Assembly (NCBI GenBank): GCA_021802375.1 | Contig: JAKAAL010000430.1 | Span: 1 to 5,026, forward strand | Length of the DNA stretch: 5,026 nt | Source: Bacillota bacterium | Lineage (GTDB): Bacteria; Bacillota_E; Sulfobacillia; Sulfobacillales; Sulfobacillaceae | Direction: 5' to 3' | Shown here: in pieces, positions 3,511 through 5,026 of the stretch | Layout of the letters: the number at the start of each line of letters is the position of its first letter | Numbering within the stretch: position 1 is the stretch's first letter | The notes under the pieces: generated by a model | What the model saw: only the letters and a program-made list of their open reading frames with translations | Told to the model about the DNA's origin: nothing | Database searches by the model: none | Translations under genes and position numbers: made by a program

Positions 3511-4987
3511 TAACAAAAACTACTTGTTCTATGGGGACAATCTGGACGTCTTACGTCAGCGGATTCCCAGTGAATCCGTCGATCTGTGCTACATCGATCC
3601 CCCGTTCAACTCCAAACGGACCTACTTCCAAATCTACAACAACATCGGCCACGACGATGTGGCCCAGGCGCAAGCCTTCATGGACACCTGGCAATGGGGT
3701 CCGGAGGCGGATCGGGGTTTTGAGGAAATTCTCACCAATGCCGACGGCCGATTTTCCATGCAAACGGTCACTCTAATCCAAGGATATCGTGCCGTACTGG
3801 GAGCCGGGGGTCTTCTGGCGTATCTCGTGCACATGGCGCTTCGTATCACCGAAATTCATCGAGTGCTCAAGCCGGTTGGGAGTTTCTATTTGCATTGCGA
3901 CCCCACGGCCAGCCACTATCTGAAGCTCATTTTAGATGCGGTGTTTGTGAGTCAGGGAGGACACTATACTAACGAGATCGCATGGTGTTATGGATCCGGC
4001 GGTGCCAGCCATCGCCACTTTTCCAAAAAGCACGATACTATCTTCTTCTACCACAAAAGCTCTACATGGACATTTAACGTTGACGCCGTTCGCGAACCGT
4101 ATTCTTCTCCGCATAAATCTCGAACTCCTAAACAAGTAGGCAGTAAACAATATCAAAAAATGCATCCATTGGGTCGCATACCGTTTGATTGGTGGGAGAT
4201 CCCCATTTTGACTAATAGTGCTAAAGAGCGTCTTGGCTATCCCACCCAAAAACCGGAATCCTTGCTCGAGCGTATCATTCAGGCCAGTAGCAATCCCGGC
4301 GATACGGTCCTGGATGCCTATTGCGGATGTGGAACGACGGTGGCCGTCTCGCAACGCTTGGGGCGCCGCTGGTTTGGGATCGACATCACCTACCAAGCGA
4401 TCAGCCTCATTCTCAAACGGTTAGAAGACAGCACGCCGCCCGAACAACGCGCGGATCTTATGGATCACATTGTCACCCACGGGATTCCGAAGGATCTCGC
4501 GGCGGCCGAAGCACTCGCCCACGATCCCCACGACAAAACGCGCAAAGAGTTCGAAAAGTGGGCGATTCTCACGTATACCCGCAATCGCGCGCGGATTCAC
4601 GAAAAGAAAGGCGCTGATCGCGGCATTGATGGCTGGGCCTCGTTCGTGACGGGTCCGCAGTCTGTTGCGAAGGTGCTCTTTCAAGCCAAGTCGGGCAAGG
4701 TCAACCGGGCGACGGTAGCCACCTTACGCGGTGATATGGCCCGTGAAGGCGCGGCTCTGGGCGTGCTGCTCACCCTGAAGCCACCCACCAAAGAAATGCT
4801 TAAAGAGGCAACGACAGCGGGCACGTATACCCACCCGCTCTATGACGCGCACTATCCGGTCATTGAGATCGTTCCCGTCCAGGATCTGCTCAGCGGATCC
4901 AAAGTCTTCACGATTCCTATGACACATGACGCCGTGAAGTCGGCGCAGGTAGCGAATGCAGGAACTGACCAACTGCGGTGGATGTAG
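3491..4987 (+). CDS. DNA methyltransferase fused to Mrr-like nuclease domain
   Basis: The 498-residue protein carries a SAM-dependent DNA amino-methyltransferase of the N6_N4_Mtase family. YLFYGDNLDVL (11-21) is followed by catalytic motif IV, DPPF (36-39). A variable region of about 157-248 is the likely target-recognition domain. Then come PTQKPESLLERII (251-263, motif X), the SAM-binding motif I LDAYCGCGTT (274-283) and FGIDI (295-299). Motif IV before motif I is the class-beta order, and DPPF points to N6-adenine methylation. From about 350 the chain has GADRGIDG (374-381), then VLFQAKSG (395-402) and a helix, a PD-(D/E)XK pattern of Mrr type with Asp 380, Gln 398 and Lys 400 as likely catalytic residues. 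The enzyme probably both modifies and cuts DNA, or cuts under particular methylation states. No separate specificity subunit or endonuclease gene is visible. ATG 3491 is set by GAAAGGAGTG. The recognition region is AT-rich relative to the rest. Confidence 0.9.
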   Translation: MLIPISDNKNYLFYGDNLDVLRQRIPSESVDLCYIDPPFNSKRTYFQIYNNIGHDDVAQAQAFMDTWQWGPEADRGFEEILTNADGRFSMQTVTLIQGYRAVLGAGGLLAYLVHMALRITEIHRVLKPVGSFYLHCDPTASHYLKLILDAVFVSQGGHYTNEIAWCYGSGGASHRHFSKKHDTIFFYHKSSTWTFNVDAVREPYSSPHKSRTPKQVGSKQYQKMHPLGRIPFDWWEIPILTNSAKERLGYPTQKPESLLERIIQASSNPGDTVLDAYCGCGTTVAVSQRLGRRWFGIDITYQAISLILKRLEDSTPPEQRADLMDHIVTHGIPKDLAAAEALAHDPHDKTRKEFEKWAILTYTRNRARIHEKKGADRGIDGWASFVTGPQSVAKVLFQAKSGKVNRATVATLRGDMAREGAALGVLLTLKPPTKEMLKEATTAGTYTHPLYDAHYPVIEIVPVQDLLSGSKVFTIPMTHDAVKSAQVANAGTDQLRWM

Positions 4988-5016
4988 ATCATATCAACGT
5001 GCCCAAATTTTGTTTT

Positions 5017-5022
5017 TTGACA
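5017..5022 (+). promoter_or_regulatory. Candidate -35 box at the right edge
   Basis: TTGACA matches the sigma-70/sigma-A -35 consensus exactly and is preceded by an A/T-rich tract (5006-5016), as an UP element would be. The expected -10 box would lie about 17 bases further on, beyond the end of the window, so the promoter cannot be confirmed. It would drive a gene to the right of the methyltransferase. Confidence 0.4.
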
Positions 5023-5026
5023 AATC

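Noticed and set aside
3932..4396. Minus-strand open frame of 154 residues
   Set aside because: It is entirely within the methyltransferase gene, whose motifs are clear, and is explained as a shadow of that reading frame.

Overview
This window looks like an accessory (phage, plasmid or integrated-element) segment from a moderately GC-rich Gram-positive bacterium. The case for that is indirect. Almost every gene has a strong Shine-Dalgarno sequence of the GGAGG type, placed 11 to 15 bases (first core G to start) before the start codon. The genes are very short and mostly unrecognisable, and one of them is a DUF3846-type protein, a family I know mainly from mobile elements. No structural phage gene, integrase, replication gene, rRNA, tRNA or CRISPR array is visible. 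A Sulfobacillus-like or other Bacillota host would fit but cannot be shown from this sequence.

Layout, left to right. Bases 1-137 hold the C-terminal end of a charged helical protein, followed by a hairpin. Genes at 238-507 (unknown) and 509-817 (DUF3846) form a tight pair. Next come a coiled-coil protein with a C-terminal membrane segment (927-1256), built partly from a 54-base tandem duplication, and a small protein with a weak RMF-like pattern (1378-1629). A zinc-ribbon gene with a TTG start lies on the minus strand (1686-1892). It is divergent from a small helical protein (1957-2172), which is followed by a second zinc ribbon (2196-2363). An intrinsic terminator at 2404-2433 separates these from two further small genes, 2465-2659 and an arginine-rich one at 2698-2958. 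A strong terminator follows at 2998-3026.

The last unit is the most informative. A 137-residue membrane protein with HEAAH, AAP and NLLP...NDG motifs looks like a minimal M50 (site-2-type) metalloprotease (3097-3510). Its 3' end overlaps by 20 bases a 498-residue protein (3491-4987). That protein joins a class-beta DNA methyltransferase (DPPF before the SAM-binding motif) to a C-terminal Mrr-like PD-(D/E)XK nuclease domain, so one chain carries both modification and probable cleavage. The middle of the methyltransferase, where target recognition is expected, is clearly richer in A+T than its flanks, which suggests that the recognition region was exchanged.

Other points of interest are a 17-base sequence repeated exactly around two start codons, two zinc ribbons with identical Cys spacing on opposite strands, mutually exclusive hairpins in two leaders, and a perfect TTGACA box at the right edge.
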